A program made the position numbers and the translations under genes. Positions 17,092-31,692 of a DNA stretch of 64,000 bases are shown here, in pieces (positions within the stretch are counted from its first letter, which is position 1; each line of letters begins with the position of its first letter). The notes under the pieces are model-generated. The model was not told the DNA's origin. It ran no database searches and saw only the letters and a list, made by a program, of their open reading frames with translations. Origin of the DNA: Sedimentibacter sp. zth1 (lineage in GTDB: Bacteria > Bacillota > Clostridia > Tissierellales > Sedimentibacteraceae); assembly GCF_017352195.1 (NCBI RefSeq), contig NZ_CP071445.1, forward strand, positions 3,038,001-3,102,000. Reading direction: 5' to 3'.

Positions 17092-18519
17092 TTGGATAAA
17101 TTATTAGTTGCAGGTGCAGTAATTATATTGCTATGCATAGCTTCAAGTAAATTGTTATATAAATGTGGTGTTCCTACACTTGTGATTTTTATTGTGATTG
17201 GGATGCTTTTTGGTTCTGATGGATTTATTGGTATTGAGTTTTGTGATTATAGTTTAACTAATAAAATATGTTCCTTTGGTCTTATATTTATAATGTTTTA
17301 TGGTGGTTTTAGCACTAATTTAAATGTTGCAAAATCAGTAATTGTTCCATCGGTGTTAATGTCAACGTTGGGTGTTTTATTTACTGCAACTTTAACAGGA
17401 GTATTCTGTTATTATGCTTTTAAAATGACATTGCTTGAAGGAATGCTAACAGGTGCTGTTGTTTCATCTACAGATGCTGCATCGGTTTTTACAGTACTTC
17501 GTTCTAAAAAATTGAATCTAAATAATAAGGTTGCATCTCTTTTAGAGGTTGAAAGTGGAAGTAATGATCCATGTGCTTATATGTTAACTATTCTAATATT
17601 AAGTTTTATGAAAAGCCAAGCTATTACAGTTAATTTTATTTTAAACCTTATTGTTAACCAAATATTATTTGGAATAATTGTAGGATATGTTTTATTTAAA
17701 TTTTCTTCTGTAATATTGAAAAGTATTGATTTCGAAATTAGTGGACTGTACCCTATTTTTGTTGCATCTATAGCAATAATGGCATATGCATTGAGTCAGC
17801 TTATGGGAGGAAATGGATATTTAAGTGTATATATTGTTGGTATTGGGCTTGGAAATAGCAAAATATTTCATAAAAAAAGCTTGGTAGAATTTTTTGATGG
17901 AATATCATGGCTTATGCAGATTATGCTTTTTTTTACTTTGGGGTTGTTATCTTTTCCTTCTCATATACCGTATATTTATTTAAAAGCACTTGTTTTGCTA
18001 GCTTTTATATTGTTTGTAGCAAGACCTGTAGTTACATTTAGCATTTTGAGTTGGTTTAAATTCAAAATTAAAGAACAAATATTTATTTCTTGGGTTGGAT
18101 TGAGGGGAGCATCTTCAATTGTATTTGCTATATATGCTTTGACTGCAAAAGTTTTTATAAAAAATGATATATTTCATATAGTATTTTTCTTATCACTTTT
18201 TTCAGTTACTATTCAAGGTACAATGATTCCGATTTTAGCAAGAAAATTAGGACTAATCGAAAAGGAAAATTCTATTTTAAAGACATTTAATGATTATAGA
18301 GAAGAATCTACAACACAATTAATGGAGTTATATATAGACGAAAATAGTGAATTTATAGGTAAATCTATAATGCATTCAAATTTACCAGAGGATATACTTG
18401 TGGTGATGATTAAAAGGGGTAAAAATGTTATTGTCCCAAGAGGTTCAACGAGAATTTTAGAAAATGATATCTTGGTTTTAAGTAGTAATAAGATAATTGA
18501 TATTAATAAATTTAAATAA
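17092..18519 (+). CDS. NhaP2/CvrA-type potassium (cation)/proton antiporter with RCK_C domain
   Basis: A 475-residue CPA1-type antiporter. About twelve transmembrane segments span residues 1-390, with the family motifs SSTDAASVF and EVESGSNDP (the Asp pair that carries the transport ions) and GLRGASSIVFA. The C-terminal 80 residues form a TrkA_C/RCK_C domain (IDENSEFIGKSIMHSNLPEDILVVMIKRG), which binds a nucleotide or similar ligand and regulates transport. The start is TTG with GGAG 7 bp upstream. It likely exports K+ or Na+ in exchange for protons; which ion cannot be decided from sequence alone. Confidence 0.9.
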   Translation: MDKLLVAGAVIILLCIASSKLLYKCGVPTLVIFIVIGMLFGSDGFIGIEFCDYSLTNKICSFGLIFIMFYGGFSTNLNVAKSVIVPSVLMSTLGVLFTATLTGVFCYYAFKMTLLEGMLTGAVVSSTDAASVFTVLRSKKLNLNNKVASLLEVESGSNDPCAYMLTILILSFMKSQAITVNFILNLIVNQILFGIIVGYVLFKFSSVILKSIDFEISGLYPIFVASIAIMAYALSQLMGGNGYLSVYIVGIGLGNSKIFHKKSLVEFFDGISWLMQIMLFFTLGLLSFPSHIPYIYLKALVLLAFILFVARPVVTFSILSWFKFKIKEQIFISWVGLRGASSIVFAIYALTAKVFIKNDIFHIVFFLSLFSVTIQGTMIPILARKLGLIEKENSILKTFNDYREESTTQLMELYIDENSEFIGKSIMHSNLPEDILVVMIKRGKNVIVPRGSTRILENDILVLSSNKIIDINKFK

Positions 18520-18594
18520 ATACATTTACAATAATAAAAAGATATTATATTATATTTATAGTATATTTATTAAATTCTAAAAGGAGCTGGTATT

Positions 18595-19173
18595 ATGTGT
18601 TCAAGTTTTTCTGACATTGATATTATACGTAATATTTTTAAAACGCATCCAATGTGGAACTATAAATATTATTTGATAGTTGAACCCATTTCTAATGACG
18701 ACGAAGAACCCGTTGGAGTCGGATTTAAAGAAATTAAAATTAAAAATGACTTAATAAAGGAATTTTTAGATATTGACAGTGAGGTCGTATTTGATTCAAT
18801 ATTAGATAATCCCAAAGATATAGAAGTTCTTTGTGAGATTGGATTGACTCATGACCAAGAATTTTATAAATTCATAGATGAGGCAAATAATAAACAGAAA
18901 ACTAGAAATGTATTGATTTTGAAAATCGAAGAAAATGAAGCTGAATACGAAGAAAGACTTTTAACTAATAATAAAGTTATAAAAAATGTTAAATTCGCTT
19001 GGATGTTAAAAGGAACATGTATTTGTTCGTGGAAACTTCATGGATATGAAGCAATGAGCAATGAAATTATAATTGACAGTATAAATTTTAATGCAAAAGA
19101 TATAAAAATAGTGAAGATGTCTGAAGAATTGTCAGAAAAGAAAGCAACAATTGCAGTAAGCAAACTATTTTAA
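18595..19173 (+). CDS. Hypothetical protein, 192 residues
   Basis: I do not recognise this protein. It is acidic, without signal peptide or membrane helix, and has a mixed alpha/beta look (segments YKYYLIVEPIS, VGVGFKEIKIKNDLI, NVLILKIEENEAEYEERLL). AAGGAGCTGG precedes the ATG and a terminator follows, so it is a real, probably singly transcribed gene. Five Cys are present, at residues 2 and mid- to C-terminal, including KGTCICSW; whether they bind metal is not clear. Confidence 0.65.
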   Translation: MCSSFSDIDIIRNIFKTHPMWNYKYYLIVEPISNDDEEPVGVGFKEIKIKNDLIKEFLDIDSEVVFDSILDNPKDIEVLCEIGLTHDQEFYKFIDEANNKQKTRNVLILKIEENEAEYEERLLTNNKVIKNVKFAWMLKGTCICSWKLHGYEAMSNEIIIDSINFNAKDIKIVKMSEELSEKKATIAVSKLF

Positions 19174-19182
19174 ATTACATAA

Positions 19183-19221
19183 AAAAGCTCATATATTTTA
19201 TAAATATGTGAGCTTTTGATT
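19183..19221 (+). terminator. Intrinsic terminator
   Basis: Stem AAAAGCTCA (19183-19191) with TGAGCTTTT (19209-19217), extended by A/T pairs towards the loop with one bulge, then T-rich sequence. Confidence 0.7.
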
Positions 19222-19341
19222 TTTTATGGATAGAATTTTTAATATATATTAAACTAATTTTGAATTAAAATATAATGTTGAGATAAAAAGAAAAATATGT
19301 TATTATTTGTTTGAAATTAAATTTTGTTTGGGAGAACTAAT

Positions 19342-20496
19342 ATGAATTACAATGAGGAATCTTTGAAACTTCATGAGCTAAATAAGGGTAAGCTAGAAGT
19401 TGTAAGTAAAGTTAGAGTAGAAAATAAAGATGATTTAAGTATAGCTTATACACCAGGCGTTGCTGAGCCTTGTAGAAAAATACATGCCAATACAGAAACT
19501 GTATATAAATATACATCAAAAGGTAATTTGGTAGCTATAGTTTCTGATGGTACAGCAGTTTTAGGTCTTGGTAATATTGGAGCAGAAGCAGCTATGCCTG
19601 TTATGGAGGGTAAGGCTATATTGTTTAAAGAATTTGCTGGTGTTGATGGATTTCCAATATGCTTAAAATCACAAAATACTGATGATATAGTTAATACAGT
19701 TATAAATATGGCGCCAACCTTTGGAGGAATAAATTTAGAAGACATTTGTGCACCAAAATGTTTTGAGGTTGAAAAGAGGATACAAGATGCTCTAGAAATT
19801 CCAGTATTCCACGATGATCAGCATGGTACAGCAATAGTAGTGTCTGCAGGAATAATAAATGCACTTAAAATTGTAAAAAAAGATATAAAAAATATTACGG
19901 TTGTAATAAATGGACCTGGTGCCGCAGGTACTGCAATAGCAAAGATGCTAATGGCATTGGGCGTGAATGATATTATAATGTGCGATGAAAATGGTATATT
20001 AGATGAGAATAGAGAAGGCCTTGAATCTCATAAAGTGTGGTTAGCTAAAAACACTAACAAGAAAAGGATTAGAGGATATCTAAAAGAAGCAATGGTAAAT
20101 GCAGATGTATTTGTAGGTGTTTCAGTACCAAATGTATTGACAGATGAAATGATGAAATCTATGAATAAAGATGCTGTTGTTTTTGCTATGGCCAATCCAA
20201 ATCCAGAAGTAATGCCTGAAAAAGCAAAAGAAGCTGGTATTAGAATAATTGGGACTGGTAGATCTGATTATCCAAATCAAATTAACAATGTTCTTGCATT
20301 TCCAGGAATTTTCAGAGGGGCGTTAGATGCAAGAGCTAAAAAAATAACTAATGAAATGAAAGTAGCAGCAGCATATGCAATTGCTAATCTAATTCAAGAA
20401 AATGAATTAAATGAGGAATATATTATTCCTAATCCATTTGATAAAAGAGTTTCTAATGTAGTTGCAAAAGCAGTATATGATGCTTGGAAAAAGTAA
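19342..20496 (+). CDS. NAD(P)-dependent malic enzyme
   Basis: A 384-residue enzyme converting malate to pyruvate and CO2 with reduction of NAD(P). It is the short bacterial type. Visible: YTPGVAEPC with the catalytic Tyr, GLGNIGAEAAMPVMEGKAIL, catalytic/metal region FHDDQHGTAIV, and the nucleotide-binding Rossmann loop INGPGAAGTA. ATG at 19342 is chosen because GGGAG lies 7 bp upstream; a TTG at 19324 would start before that site. It is followed within 14 bp by the biotin-ligase-like gene. Cofactor preference cannot be read with certainty. Confidence 0.95.
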   Translation: MNYNEESLKLHELNKGKLEVVSKVRVENKDDLSIAYTPGVAEPCRKIHANTETVYKYTSKGNLVAIVSDGTAVLGLGNIGAEAAMPVMEGKAILFKEFAGVDGFPICLKSQNTDDIVNTVINMAPTFGGINLEDICAPKCFEVEKRIQDALEIPVFHDDQHGTAIVVSAGIINALKIVKKDIKNITVVINGPGAAGTAIAKMLMALGVNDIIMCDENGILDENREGLESHKVWLAKNTNKKRIRGYLKEAMVNADVFVGVSVPNVLTDEMMKSMNKDAVVFAMANPNPEVMPEKAKEAGIRIIGTGRSDYPNQINNVLAFPGIFRGALDARAKKITNEMKVAAAYAIANLIQENELNEEYIIPNPFDKRVSNVVAKAVYDAWKK

Positions 20497-20510
20497 TAGT
20501 AGGAGTTAAA

Positions 20511-21320
20511 ATGTACAATTATGATGAAATACAAAATTGTCTAGAAACTAAATATGTTGGGCAAACATTTGTACAATTTGAAGAATTAAAGTCTACACAT
20601 CAAAAGGCTAAAAATATTAGCAGTAACTGCCCAGATGGAATGCTTGTTTTGTCAGAATTTCAGGAAAATGTTAAGCTGAAAAATAATAAGTATTGGTATG
20701 CATTGAATGGTGATAATATTTATTTAAGTATAATATTTAAAACGGATGGTAAAAGTGATTATACAACACAAATGTTGCAAATTGCAAACGTATCAGTTTT
20801 AGAGACATTAAAATCACTTGATGAAAATATTAATTGTTTTATTAAATGGCCAAATGATATATATGTTGATGATAAAAAAATATGTAGTACTTTTTCTGAA
20901 TATATAAATAAAAAAGATAACAGTAGTTTGATAGTTAGCATATACATGAATATTAGTATAAATGAAGATGAAGACAATGATATTAGAGAAAACATTAACT
21001 CATTGCGTGATGTTTTATTTGCTAATATTAATAAAGAGATACTTATTAGTAATATTTTAAATAAAATTGAAATATACTATGATGAATTATTAAACAAAGA
21101 AACTATAGATAAAGCATTGAATATATTTAGAAATTACAATTTAATCATAAATAAACTGTTAGGTGTAAAAAAAATTAATAAGAAGACGGTAAGACAAGTA
21201 AAAGCAATTAGTATAAACAAATATGGGCAAATTGTGGTTAAAGATAAAAATAATATTGAATCATTATTAAATAAAGATGAAGATGTTATAGAATGGTGGA
21301 TGGATGATAAAGAAGCTTAA
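20511..21320 (+). CDS. Biotin-protein-ligase-like protein with degenerate active site
   Basis: A 269-residue protein with the BPL/LplA catalytic fold, lacking the N-terminal DNA-binding domain of bifunctional BirA. Conserved: FEELKSTHQKAK, the KWPNDIYVDDKKI segment (Lys about 112) and a C-terminal SH3-like part (ISINKYGQIVVKD). The biotinyl-AMP loop normally reading GRGRxGR is replaced by NVKLKNN near residues 52-58, and the Gly after KKI-C is Ser. These changes make normal ligase activity doubtful. ATG at 20511 follows AGGAG by 5 bp. It overlaps dusB by 17 bp and follows malic enzyme. It may be an inactive relative or have an altered substrate. Confidence 0.75.
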   Translation: MYNYDEIQNCLETKYVGQTFVQFEELKSTHQKAKNISSNCPDGMLVLSEFQENVKLKNNKYWYALNGDNIYLSIIFKTDGKSDYTTQMLQIANVSVLETLKSLDENINCFIKWPNDIYVDDKKICSTFSEYINKKDNSSLIVSIYMNISINEDEDNDIRENINSLRDVLFANINKEILISNILNKIEIYYDELLNKETIDKALNIFRNYNLIINKLLGVKKINKKTVRQVKAISINKYGQIVVKDKNNIESLLNKDEDVIEWWMDDKEA

Positions 21321-22290
21321 GATAGGAAATATAGAATTAAAAAACAATGTTATATTGGCTCCAATGGCAGGTATAACAGATATAACTTTCAGAACTATTT
21401 GCAAGGAATTTGGTGTATCTTTGGTTACAACTGAAATGATAAGTGCTAAGGGATTATATTATAAGGATAAAAAAACTGAAGAACTTATGAAAATCAATCA
21501 AGACAATAGACCAGTTTCTATGCAGATATTTGGAAACGAACCAGATACAATGGCATATGTTGTTGAGAATGAGTTGAATGCAAGAAATGATTTTGATATT
21601 ATTGACATAAATATGGGATGTCCAGCACCTAAAATAGTTAAAAATGGAGACGGCTCAGCTCTTATGAAAAATCCAAAGTTGGCAGGAGAAATTGTTAATA
21701 AGATTAAAAAAGTGTCTAATAAACCTGTAACAGTTAAGTTTAGATCTGGCTGGGATTCTAAAAGTATCAATGCAGTTGAATTTGCAAGTGTTATGGAACA
21801 AAATGGCGCTGATTTGGTTGCGGTTCATGGAAGAACCAGAGAACAGTTTTATTCTGGAAAAGCAGATTATAGTATAATAAGGGAAGTAAAAAAAAGCGTT
21901 TCTATACCTGTAATAGGTAATGGAGATATTTTTACCAAAGAAGATGCTGTCAAAATGTTTAGTGAAACAAATTGTGATGGAATAATGATAGCAAGAGGAG
22001 TTTTAGGCAATCCATGGCTTATAACCAATACAATAAATGAACTAAATGGTGAGAAAAACTTTATTATGCCTTCACCGATACAAAGAATAGAAATGTTAAA
22101 AAAGCATGCAAAAATGTTAAGCAATATCTTGCCAGATAGGTTGACAGTATTAGAAATGAGAAAGCATGCCGGATGGTATATTAAGAGCTTGAAAAATTCA
22201 TCGGAAATAAGAAACCAAATAAATAAAATAGATAATTTAGAGGATTTATATAAGTGTCTGGATAATTATATAAAAACATTAATATACTGA
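21304..22290 (+). CDS. dusB: tRNA-dihydrouridine synthase
   Basis: A 328-residue flavoenzyme that reduces uridine to dihydrouridine in tRNA. Seen: LAPMAGITD at the start (FMN site), MGCPAPKIVKNGDGSALM with the catalytic Cys, VHGRTREQFYSGKADY, and the phosphate-binding GNGDIFTKEDA and ARGVLGNPW. The DusB group is the usual one in Firmicutes and commonly precedes greA and lysS, as here. It overlaps the upstream gene by 17 bp and uses GGTGG as ribosome binding site. Confidence 0.93.
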   Translation: MIKKLKIGNIELKNNVILAPMAGITDITFRTICKEFGVSLVTTEMISAKGLYYKDKKTEELMKINQDNRPVSMQIFGNEPDTMAYVVENELNARNDFDIIDINMGCPAPKIVKNGDGSALMKNPKLAGEIVNKIKKVSNKPVTVKFRSGWDSKSINAVEFASVMEQNGADLVAVHGRTREQFYSGKADYSIIREVKKSVSIPVIGNGDIFTKEDAVKMFSETNCDGIMIARGVLGNPWLITNTINELNGEKNFIMPSPIQRIEMLKKHAKMLSNILPDRLTVLEMRKHAGWYIKSLKNSSEIRNQINKIDNLEDLYKCLDNYIKTLIY

Positions 22291-22332
22291 TAGAAAATTA
22301 ATTATTTGTCGATAAAATATTTTGTATAAGGG

Positions 22333-22361
22333 TTGACATATAAGAGTAACTTTATTATAAT
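22333..22361 (+). promoter_or_regulatory. Promoter of greA-lysS
   Basis: TTGACA (22333-22338), 17-bp spacer, TATAAT (22356-22361), all consensus. The leader to greA is about 175 nt, A/T-rich, without an evident riboswitch or terminator. Confidence 0.8.
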
Positions 22362-22541
22362 GACTTAATTATAACTTTTAAGTATATTATTAGCAGTAGT
22401 ATAATACTAAGTGTAAAGTAAATTGCATAGTATCATTTTATTATTTTTAATAATAAGAGTTTTCAGTTTTAAAGTGGCATAATAAATTGTGAAATTATAA
22501 CTGCTCAAATAGAGTAGAAATGATTATTGGGGAGAATTTAT

Positions 22542-23012
22542 ATGGAAAGTAATGTGATATTATTGACTGCTGAGGGATATGAAGAACTTGTAAATGAATT
22601 AAATAACTTAAAATCAGTTATACGTAAAGAAATAGCTGGAAAAATAAAGATTGCTTTGGCTTTTGGAGATATAAGTGAAAATTCAGAGTACGATGAAGCT
22701 AAAAATGAGCAAGCACATGTGGAGAAAAGAATAACAAAGCTTGAAATGATGCTAAAACATGCTAAAATAATAGAAGAACATAAGCAAAAAGGTACAGTTG
22801 GATTAGGTGCGAAAGTAATAATTAAAGATATAGAGTTTGATGAAGTAATGGAATATAATTTAGTTGGTTCTGCGGAGGCGGATCCTTTTAAGGGAAAAAT
22901 ATCAAATGTTTCTCCTCTTGGCAAAACACTTATGGGAAAAAAAATAGGAGATATAATTGAGGTTGACTCTCCGGCGGGAGAAAATATAAAATATGAAATA
23001 TTAGATGTATAA
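22542..23012 (+). CDS. greA: Transcription elongation factor GreA
   Basis: A 156-residue factor that enters the RNA polymerase secondary channel and stimulates cleavage of backtracked RNA. The N-terminal coiled coil carries the acidic tip ([16 protein letters not shown]), and the C-terminal FKBP-like domain has [17 protein letters not shown] at 22542 follows GGGGAG by 7 bp; an upstream TTG at 22527 would overlap that site. It is 41 bp before lysS and probably cotranscribed. Confidence 0.97.
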   Translation: MESNVILLTAEGYEELVNELNNLKSVIRKEIAGKIKIALAFGDISENSEYDEAKNEQAHVEKRITKLEMMLKHAKIIEEHKQKGTVGLGAKVIIKDIEFDEVMEYNLVGSAEADPFKGKISNVSPLGKTLMGKKIGDIIEVDSPAGENIKYEILDV

Positions 23013-23053
23013 TATTTAACAATATATAGAAAGATGAAAAGGTGGTGTACACT

Positions 23054-24529
23054 GTGTCTGAAATACAAAATCAAGGTGATTTAAGACAAGTAAGGTTAGA
23101 TAAATTTAACGAATTAAAAAGTGTAGGAAGAAATCCATTTGAGATTTCAAAGTATAATGTTACAAATAACAGCGTAGAAATTAAAGATAGATTTGAAGAA
23201 TTTGAAGGAAAAAAGGTATCAATAGCTGGAAGAATAATGTCAAAAAGAGGTCAAGGAAAAGTTGGTTTCTATGATATACAAGATACTTTAGGAAAAATTC
23301 AAATGTTCGCTAAAAAAGATAATTTAGGTGAAGAAGAATATAATTATCTAAAAAGTTACGATATTGGAGATATTATAGGTGTTGAAGGTGAAGTGTTTAA
23401 AACAAAAATGGGCGAAATATCAGTTAGAGCTGAAAAAGTAGTTCTATTAAGTAAATCATTGCAAACTTTACCTGAGAAATTTCATGGATTAAAGGATCAA
23501 GAAATTAGATATAGACAGAGATATGTTGATTTAATTGTTAATCCTGAAACTAGAGATGTGTTTAAAAAGCGTAGTATAATAATAAAAGGTATAAGAGAAT
23601 ACTTAGATGATAATGGATTCTTAGAAGTAGATACACCTACATTGAGTGCAATCGCAGGTGGTGCTAACGCTAGACCATTTATAACTCATCACAATACTTT
23701 AGACATTGATATGTACATGAGAATTGCAAACGAACTATATCTTAAAAGACTTATAGTTGGTGGTCTTGCTGATGGTGTATATGAGATGGGTAAAATGTTT
23801 AGAAATGAAGGAATGGATGCTACACATAATCCAGAATATACAGCAATAGAAATATACAAGGCATTTGCCGATTATAATGATATGATGACTTTGACAGAAA
23901 ACATAGTTGCACATGTAGCTATGAAATCAAATGGAACTACTAAAGTTAACTATCAAGGCAAAATGCTAGATTTTACTCCACCTTGGAGAAGAATAAGAAT
24001 GCAGGATATGGTTAAAGAATATACAGGTGTTGATTTTGATTTAATCAATACTGATGAAGAGGCAATTGAGGTTGCAAAACAAAAAGGAATTGAAATAAAA
24101 CCATTAATGACTAGAGGACATGTAATTAATGCATTGTTTGAAGAATATTGTGAAGAACATCTTGAACAACCAACATTTGTTACACATCATCCTGTTGAAA
24201 TTTCTCCACTTGCTAAGAGAAATGTTGCAGATCCAAGATTGACAGATAGATTTGAAGCTTTTGCAAATACAAAAGAACTTGCTAATGCGTTCTCAGAATT
24301 GAATGATCCAATTGACCAAAGAGAAAGATTTGAAGCACAGTTAAAACAAAAGGAAGCCGGAGATGATGAAGCTCATATGATGGATAATGATTTTGTCAAT
24401 GCGATAGAAGTTGGTTTACCACCAACAGGCGGTTTAGGAATTGGTGTTGACAGATTAATTATGTTCTTAACTAACCAGACTTCAATTAGAGACATAATAT
24501 TATTCCCAACAATGAAACCATTAGATTAA
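23054..24529 (+). CDS. lysS: Lysyl-tRNA synthetase, class II
   Basis: A 491-residue enzyme that charges tRNA-Lys. It has the N-terminal OB-fold anticodon-binding domain ([22 protein letters not shown]), class II motif 1 region ([14 protein letters not shown]), motif 2 ([19 protein letters not shown]) and motif 3 ([14 protein letters not shown]). GTG at 23054 is taken as the start because AAGGTGG lies 9 bp upstream; an in-frame GTG at 23042 lies within that site. A terminator follows. The rRNA operon begins 350 bp further on. Confidence 0.97.
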   Translation: MSEIQNQGDLRQVRLDKFNELKSVGRNPFEISKYNVTNNSVEIKDRFEEFEGKKVSIAGRIMSKRGQGKVGFYDIQDTLGKIQMFAKKDNLGEEEYNYLKSYDIGDIIGVEGEVFKTKMGEISVRAEKVVLLSKSLQTLPEKFHGLKDQEIRYRQRYVDLIVNPETRDVFKKRSIIIKGIREYLDDNGFLEVDTPTLSAIAGGANARPFITHHNTLDIDMYMRIANELYLKRLIVGGLADGVYEMGKMFRNEGMDATHNPEYTAIEIYKAFADYNDMMTLTENIVAHVAMKSNGTTKVNYQGKMLDFTPPWRRIRMQDMVKEYTGVDFDLINTDEEAIEVAKQKGIEIKPLMTRGHVINALFEEYCEEHLEQPTFVTHHPVEISPLAKRNVADPRLTDRFEAFANTKELANAFSELNDPIDQRERFEAQLKQKEAGDDEAHMMDNDFVNAIEVGLPPTGGLGIGVDRLIMFLTNQTSIRDIILFPTMKPLD

Positions 24530-24543
24530 TAATAACTATAATA

Positions 24544-24585
24544 AAAGGCGTTTAAGAATTGTAATAATTCTTAACGTCTTTTTTA
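24544..24585 (+). terminator. Intrinsic terminator after lysS
   Basis: Stem of about 13 bp (GGCGTTTAAGAATT with AATTCTTAACGTC, one bulged T and G-U), loop GTAAT, then a six-base T-run. Confidence 0.8.
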
Positions 24586-24615
24586 TATACTAGGAAAGTT
24601 CTGCTCCTAGCATAT
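24585..24615. repeat. Terminator-adjacent palindrome, copy 2
   Basis: Arms ATATACTAG (24585-24593) and CTAGCATAT (24607-24615) match the element at 5961-5990 in arms, flanking T-run and A-run, and in position just after a terminator. Downstream are two more small palindromes: AAGGACGGGACGTCCTT (24633-24649) and GTTGCGTAGCAAC (24662-24674), the latter followed by a T-run. Confidence 0.6.
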
Positions 24616-24871
24616 AAAAAAAGAGGATTGTAAAGGACGGGACGTCCTTGCCTTTAAGGGAGTTGCGTAGCAACTTTTTTATAATAAAACTATATACAAA
24701 AGTATAGTGTGTTAAATAATAAATATCATTATTTTGTAAAAACAGGTTGACATGGATACTGGTATGTGTTAACATACTAAAGCTGCTTAAAAAAACAGTA
24801 GTCAAAAATTAAGTAATATAGCTTTCTAAATTAATATTGTTAAACAAAATTACAAATAAATTTAAAAAGTG

Positions 24872-24900
24872 TTGACAAAGTTTTATAATCGTGATATACT
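24872..24900 (+). promoter_or_regulatory. rRNA operon promoter P1
   Basis: TTGACA (24872-24877), 17-bp spacer, TATACT (24895-24900). First of two tandem promoters, about 405 bp upstream of the 16S gene. Confidence 0.8.
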
Positions 24901-24975
24901 AAGTAAGTTGTTAAGAATACTTAACAAAGTTATTACAAGTAAGCAATAAAGATATTAAATAATTTTAAAAAGTTC

Positions 24976-25004
24976 TTGACAAGTTAAATTAGTTGTGGTA
25001 AACT
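24976..25004 (+). promoter_or_regulatory. rRNA operon promoter P2
   Basis: TTGACA (24976-24981), 17-bp spacer, TAAACT (24999-25004). It lies 104 bp after P1. The 300-bp leader that follows to the 16S gene holds several small hairpins (for example GTGTATAAAGAATACAC and AAGCGTAAGCTT) and no gene. Confidence 0.8.
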
Positions 25005-25304
25005 AATAAAGCAGTCGAGAGACAGCAAAGCATTTAAAAATGAATATAAATTAATATTTTTTAGATAATTTCAAGGCAACTGAAATTTGAAGCGCACAGT
25101 GTATAAAGAATACACGAGCACTGGAAAATGAAAGTAACGCGGAAAGTGCTAAAAAAGATAATTTATAAGAACCTTAGACAATAAAACAGCATAAGAACAA
25201 CCTTTGATTTCAGTACTCGCAAGAGTATAAGAAATAGAACAAAAACAGTAAAAACAACAACAATTAACGAGAGTTAATGCCAAGCGTAAGCTTGAGAACA
25301 GATA

Positions 25305-30305
<5,001 letters not shown>

Positions 30306-30425
30306 AAACTTTCAATTTAATGATAACTTAATATACAATATAACGAAGTAATTTTTTATCAAATCAAGAAATACGAAAGAATGAGTAATGACGTAGAGTT
30401 GATGAAAAAGAACGAGTTATAAATA

Positions 30426-30543
<118 letters not shown>

Positions 30544-30559
30544 TATTTTTATGCAAGGA

Positions 30560-31286
30560 AAAAATAATCTGGCTCTTAAGAATAGAGAAAGTGTGCAGTT
30601 TCGTACAGCAAATCTATTTGCTCGAAAAGACCATGCTCACATAGATTTGGTACTCATTGCTGTCTGACCTACCAGCCATTTGTAAAGAAAGAGAGTATAC
30701 TAAGACAACAAATGGGGTTAGGAGCAAGCGCAGTTTCGTACAGCAAATCTATTTGCTCGAAAAGACCATGCTCACATAGATTTGGTACTCATTGCTGTCT
30801 GACCTACCAGCCATTTGTAAAGAAAGAGAGTATACTAAGACAACAAATGGGGTTAGGAGCAAGCGCAGTTTCGTACAGCAAATCTATTTGCTCGAAAAGA
30901 CCATGCTCACATAGATTTGGTACTCATTGCTGTCTGACCTACCAGCCATTTGTAAAGAAAGAGAGTATACTAAGACAACAAATGGGGTTAGGAGCAAGCG
31001 CAGTTTCGTACAGCAAATCTATTTGCTCGAAAAGACCATGCTCACATAGATTTGGTACTCATTGCTGTTTGACCTACCAGCCATTTGTAAAGAAAGAGAG
31101 TATACTAAGACAACAAATGGGGTTAGGAGCAAGCGCAGTTTCGTACAGCAAATCTATTTGTTCGAAAAGACCATGCTCACATAGATTTGGTACTCATTGC
31201 GGCTGACCTACCACCATTTGCTCTGAAAGATAGTATATAAGTATGCAAATGGGGTTAGGTCAAGCAGCCATCGCCAGATTATTTTT
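30560..31286. repeat. Inverted repeat of the 5S terminal stem around the tandem array
   Basis: AAAAATAATCTGGC (30560-30573) and GCCAGATTATTTTT (31273-31286) are a perfect 14-bp inverted repeat, and both match the extended ends of the 5S gene just upstream. The 3' copy matches the 5S end over 20 nt (31269-31288 against 30533-30552). The tandem array lies between them, as though the interior of a second 5S copy had been replaced. Confidence 0.75.
30595..31265 (+). repeat. Five tandem 135-bp repeats downstream of the rRNA operon
   Basis: Units begin at 30595, 30730, 30865, 31000 and 31135 (GCAGTTTCGTACAGC), a fixed 135-bp period. Units 1-3 are identical as read; unit 4 has one C-to-T change (GCTGTTTGACC); unit 5 is diverged in its second half and is about 131 bp. 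Each unit can fold into two hairpins: AAATCTAT / ATAGATTT with CAGC / GCTG outside, and CCATTTGT / ACAAATGG with CCTACC / GGTTAGG outside. In unit 5 the second stem reads CCATTTGC / GCAAATGG, a compensatory T-A to C-G change. No protein or known mobile element is evident. It may be a structured RNA transcribed from the rRNA promoters. Confidence 0.85.
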
Positions 31287-31372
31287 ATTTAAATTTTTTA
31301 GTTTTGTAGTATAATAGAATCATGTAGCAATTAATAAATTTATAAAATTCTATAATTAACAAAGGAGAAAAA

Positions 31373-31594
31373 ATGGCTGAAATAAAATATGAAATAGTAG
31401 AAGAAATAGGCGTGATTGGTGAAAATGCAAAGGGTTGGACTAAAGAAATAAATTTAATTAGTTGGAATAATGCCAAAGCTAAGTATGATATTAGAGATTG
31501 GTCAATAGAACATGAAAAAATGAGCAAAGGTATAACAATGACTAGAGAAGATCTTAAAAATCTAAAGGATATTTTAAATAAGCTTGAATTATAA
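31373..31594 (+). CDS. PC4/YdbC-family single-strand nucleic-acid binding protein
   Basis: A 73-residue protein closely resembling the YdbC group of PC4-like proteins: it starts MAEIKYEIVEEIGV and has the typical GWTKEINLISWN, KYDIRDW and EHEKMSKGITMTREDL segments. The PC4 fold dimerises and binds single-stranded DNA or RNA; a transcription-related role in Firmicutes is inferred from that. AAAGGAG precedes the ATG by several bases. It is the first gene after the repeat array. Confidence 0.9.
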   Translation: MAEIKYEIVEEIGVIGENAKGWTKEINLISWNNAKAKYDIRDWSIEHEKMSKGITMTREDLKNLKDILNKLEL

Positions 31595-31692
31595 AATATA
31601 AAAATATACACTCATACATTAACAATGTTATTTATTGAAATTAATACCATGATATATTATAATAGAGTCATAATATTTATCAAGGAGTTAAT

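Noticed and set aside
30712-31206. A 164-codon open frame across the tandem repeats encoding a 45-residue repeat
   Set aside because: The frame stays open only because 135 is divisible by three; there is no ribosome binding site before its ATG, and the compensatory change in unit 5 speaks for structure, not coding.
30595-31265. CRISPR array
   Set aside because: The whole 135-bp period is repeated without unique spacers, and there are no cas genes.
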